This document shows positions 3,989-5,616 of a stretch of 5,616 nucleotides of DNA, piece by piece; position 1 is the first letter of the stretch; each line of letters opens with the position of its first letter. Source of the DNA: Sutterella sp. (GTDB lineage: Bacteria > Pseudomonadota > Gammaproteobacteria > Burkholderiales > Burkholderiaceae_F); contig DNLN01000078.1 of the NCBI GenBank assembly GCA_003488465.1, forward strand, positions 1 through 5,616, read 5' to 3'. The notes under the pieces were generated by a model, which saw only the letters and a list, made by a program, of their open reading frames with translations, was not told the origin of the DNA and searched no databases. The translations under genes and the position numbers were made by a program.

Positions 3989-5616
3989 GAGGCATAATAG
4001 CGTATGTTACCTTGATCGCTGCGAGGAATCCGCACTTGTGGTTTGGCGAGGGGGAAGCCGCTCCGGCGGCAACGCCAAGACGCGGGATTCCGCTCTGCAA
4101 TCTTATGGTCAAAGGCATTGTCGGTGCATTGTGCCTGGCAACGTCTTCAATCGTTGCATCAGAAGGTTCGGCGTTGCAGCAGAAGAAGTACATATCATTT
4201 GGCTGGGAATACAAAAGGCTTTCTCCATGGGACATTCTAAAAAATGCCGACAAATTCAGAAGCACCGGCATTGACGGCATAGGAATCTATCTTTGCGCCA
4301 CCAACAGCGCAGGCAAGGAACTTAAGTTCATTACCACTGGTGAAAAGTGGGAACGCGAAGCGTTCAAGGGCCAGATCCCTGTTTTTCGCGAGATTCTCAA
4401 GGTTCCGCAACTTTCAGAATCGTTCATCGTCGGTTTCGGTTCGGCGCGCAAGCGTTACGCATGGACTGACGATGCGGCATGGGCCAACCTCGCAAATTCG
4501 ATGGCGGTGCTCGGTTGGCTTACCCGTGAAACGGGAATCAAGGGTATTTGCAGCGATTTTGAGGACTATTTTCGTCAGTACCAGTACAACCGGCTTGATA
4601 CCGATCCAGAATGGGATGAACTTGTGCCGCTCGTGCGTAGGCGCGGAGCACAGGTGTTCGGCTCTCTTTTCAAGGAGAATCCAAATCTCAAGGTGCTTTT
4701 CTACTGGATACTCTGTTTTGATACCGAATATCTCACTTCTCCAGATCCGGTTGGGCTTGCCCGTCAGAATCGCGACTTGCAGCCGGCATTTTTCGATGGC
4801 ATCTTCGATGTCATGCCGGAAACAGCCCGTCTCATAAACGGCGACGAGCACACCTATCGCGCAGAAGCCGCAAAGCGCGATTTCCACAATTCCTTTGCCA
4901 ATCAGCGCACGGTGTGTCCCCGTCTGGTTTCGCCCGAACACCGTTCCAAGTTCCTGCGTCTCACGCAGGCATCGTTTGCGATGTATTACGACATGTACGC
5001 CAACGATGAAAAGTCGTTCTGGTACTTCCCCCCGATAAACGGTTCCCGCGCCGAGCACCTGCGTCGCAATCTTCTCGACGCCACACGTCTTGCCGACGAG
5101 TACGTCTGGTTCTGGGGCGAAAAGAATCCGACCATCCATTGGGAAAATTCGCATGTTGAAGCGCGGGTGTGCAATCCCAATACATGGGAAGAGGCGATAC
5201 CGGGTGTCACGGAGGCCCAACTCTGCTGCAAGGATCCCGATTGGGGAGTCAAGCGCCGCATCGCCACGCTGAAGCGTGAAGGCAAGCTCGTTGATCTGAA
5301 CCGCAATTCTTCCTGTACGCCCGGTCGCGAGGTTGCGGACAAGCTCCCCGTCCCCTACTTCTTCTGGAAAGGAGCCAATGACAAGGACGCCAAGATATAT
5401 CTCGACCGGAACGTCGGATGCGGTGATAGGTGTTCAATCACGCTTGCGAACTGTTCCAATGCCTGTGCGCTCTATTCCTCCCCGAAGGTTGCGCCAGGCG
5501 AAGCGTATGCCCTGGAGATTTCGGTCAAGGGAGATGGAGTCGTCAAACTCGATTTCCAGAAGGACGGCAAGTGGGTGCGCGGGATGCAGTGCGTTTCGCC
5601 GATCTTCGGCGAACCA
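3985..5616 (+). CDS. Exported TIM-barrel glycosidase-like protein with C-terminal sandwich-like domain (3' end outside window)
   Basis: The frame is open for 544 codons to the edge and has no stop, so the protein is partial. AGGAG at 3971-3975, 9 bases before ATG 3985, supports this start. However, a typical signal peptide begins at Met41 (MVKGIVGALCLATSSIVASE, cleavage likely near residue 58-59), so residues 1-40 are an odd extension and the true start may be 4105. Residues about 65-400 look like a TIM-barrel: FGWEYKRLSPWDILKNADKF, the acidic motif GICSDFEDYF (Asp191, Glu193, Asp194) and VWFWGEKN (Glu379) read like the ends of barrel strands carrying catalytic acids. From about 453 a beta-rich stretch with ALYSSPKVAPGEAYALEISV resembles a CBM4/9-type carbohydrate-binding module. 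About fifteen cysteines follow the signal peptide, many in the C-terminal third. I do not recognise an established glycoside hydrolase family. Polysaccharide degradation outside the cytoplasm is inferred. Base composition is less GC-rich than upstream. Confidence 0.7.
   Translation, partial: MRGIIAYVTLIAARNPHLWFGEGEAAPAATPRRGIPLCNLMVKGIVGALCLATSSIVASEGSALQQKKYISFGWEYKRLSPWDILKNADKFRSTGIDGIGIYLCATNSAGKELKFITTGEKWEREAFKGQIPVFREILKVPQLSESFIVGFGSARKRYAWTDDAAWANLANSMAVLGWLTRETGIKGICSDFEDYFRQYQYNRLDTDPEWDELVPLVRRRGAQVFGSLFKENPNLKVLFYWILCFDTEYLTSPDPVGLARQNRDLQPAFFDGIFDVMPETARLINGDEHTYRAEAAKRDFHNSFANQRTVCPRLVSPEHRSKFLRLTQASFAMYYDMYANDEKSFWYFPPINGSRAEHLRRNLLDATRLADEYVWFWGEKNPTIHWENSHVEARVCNPNTWEEAIPGVTEAQLCCKDPDWGVKRRIATLKREGKLVDLNRNSSCTPGREVADKLPVPYFFWKGANDKDAKIYLDRNVGCGDRCSITLANCSNACALYSSPKVAPGEAYALEISVKGDGVVKLDFQKDGKWVRGMQCVSPIFGEP
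4025..4091 (+). repeat. Nested hairpin capped by a UCCG tetraloop, inside the 5' end of the last gene
   Basis: Three nested arms pair around one centre. GGAATCC (4025-4031) pairs with GGATTCC (4085-4091), and GC/GC continues inward after one bulged G. TTGGCG (4043-4048) pairs with CGCCAA (4073-4078). GCCGC (4057-4061) pairs with GCGGC (4066-4070). The loop is TCCG at 4062-4065 closed by C-G, which as RNA is a very stable UNCG tetraloop. AGGGGGAA (4049-4056) is left unpaired on the 5' side. It falls between the ATG at 3985 and the signal peptide start at 4105. It could be a structured RNA leader, or a dispersed palindromic repeat (REP/MITE-like) read through by the gene. Confidence 0.6.

Noticed and set aside
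4025..4091. Integron attC site reading of the nested inverted repeat
   Set aside because: No GTTRRRY core sites flank it, no integrase is present, and the layout does not match R/L boxes of attC.
4414..5220. Long open frame of 268 codons on the minus strand
   Set aside because: It lies wholly antisense to the exported protein's open frame, has no recognisable domain, and lacks a credible promoter or ribosome-binding site.

Overview
The window is a piece of bacterial chromosome with all eight recognisable protein genes on the + strand. Seven closely packed genes fill positions 1-3804. A gap of about 180 bases rich in A-runs follows, and then an exported enzyme-like protein that runs off the right edge. 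There is no sign of phage, transposase, CRISPR, tRNA or rRNA. Genes up to 3804 are GC-rich, with third positions mostly G or C. The last gene and its upstream gap are visibly less GC-rich. The gene set (an anaerobe-type FAD oxidoreductase plus DUF1667 pair, and an indolepyruvate:ferredoxin oxidoreductase subunit) points to an anaerobe. The exported TIM-barrel-like protein with a sandwich-like tail resembles hypothetical proteins I associate with gut Kiritimatiellota, Lentisphaerota or Verrucomicrobiota. That placement is an inference, not something proven here.

Layout. (1) Positions 1-1564: the C-terminal part of an FAD/NAD(P) oxidoreductase, a DUF1667 protein overlapping it by 20 bases, and a DUF975 membrane protein 6 bases further on. 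(2) Positions 1557-2431: a promoter-like extended -10 overlapping the DUF975 stop codon, then a small Nfu/NifU-C iron-sulfur carrier and an IorB-like subunit. (3) Positions 2447-3804: a second promoter, then rpmE (ribosomal protein L31, zinc-binding form) and prfA (release factor 1), joined by a TTG/TGA overlap. (4) Positions 3805-3984: a gap holding a small inverted repeat, two long A-runs and a third promoter. (5) Positions 3985-5616: the exported glycosidase-like protein, open at the right edge.

How the parts connect. The first group looks like the tail of an electron-transfer operon of the GlpA-like/FAD/DUF1667 type. Nfu next to IorB is sensible because the partner subunit IorA is an iron-sulfur protein, although iorA is not in the window. 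rpmE-prfA is a common translation pair, and prmC, which often follows prfA, is absent here. The three promoters share a 13-base motif, TGRTATMATRCGC, which gives a candidate housekeeping promoter consensus for this genome.

The least ordinary part is the start of the last gene. Its best ribosome-binding site points to an ATG at 3985, but a normal signal peptide begins only at residue 41 (position 4105). The stretch between encodes a 67-base nested hairpin capped by a UCCG tetraloop, and the promoter spacer contains most of a run of ten A's. This could be a structured leader, a dispersed palindromic repeat, or a switchable promoter. None of these can be settled from the window alone.
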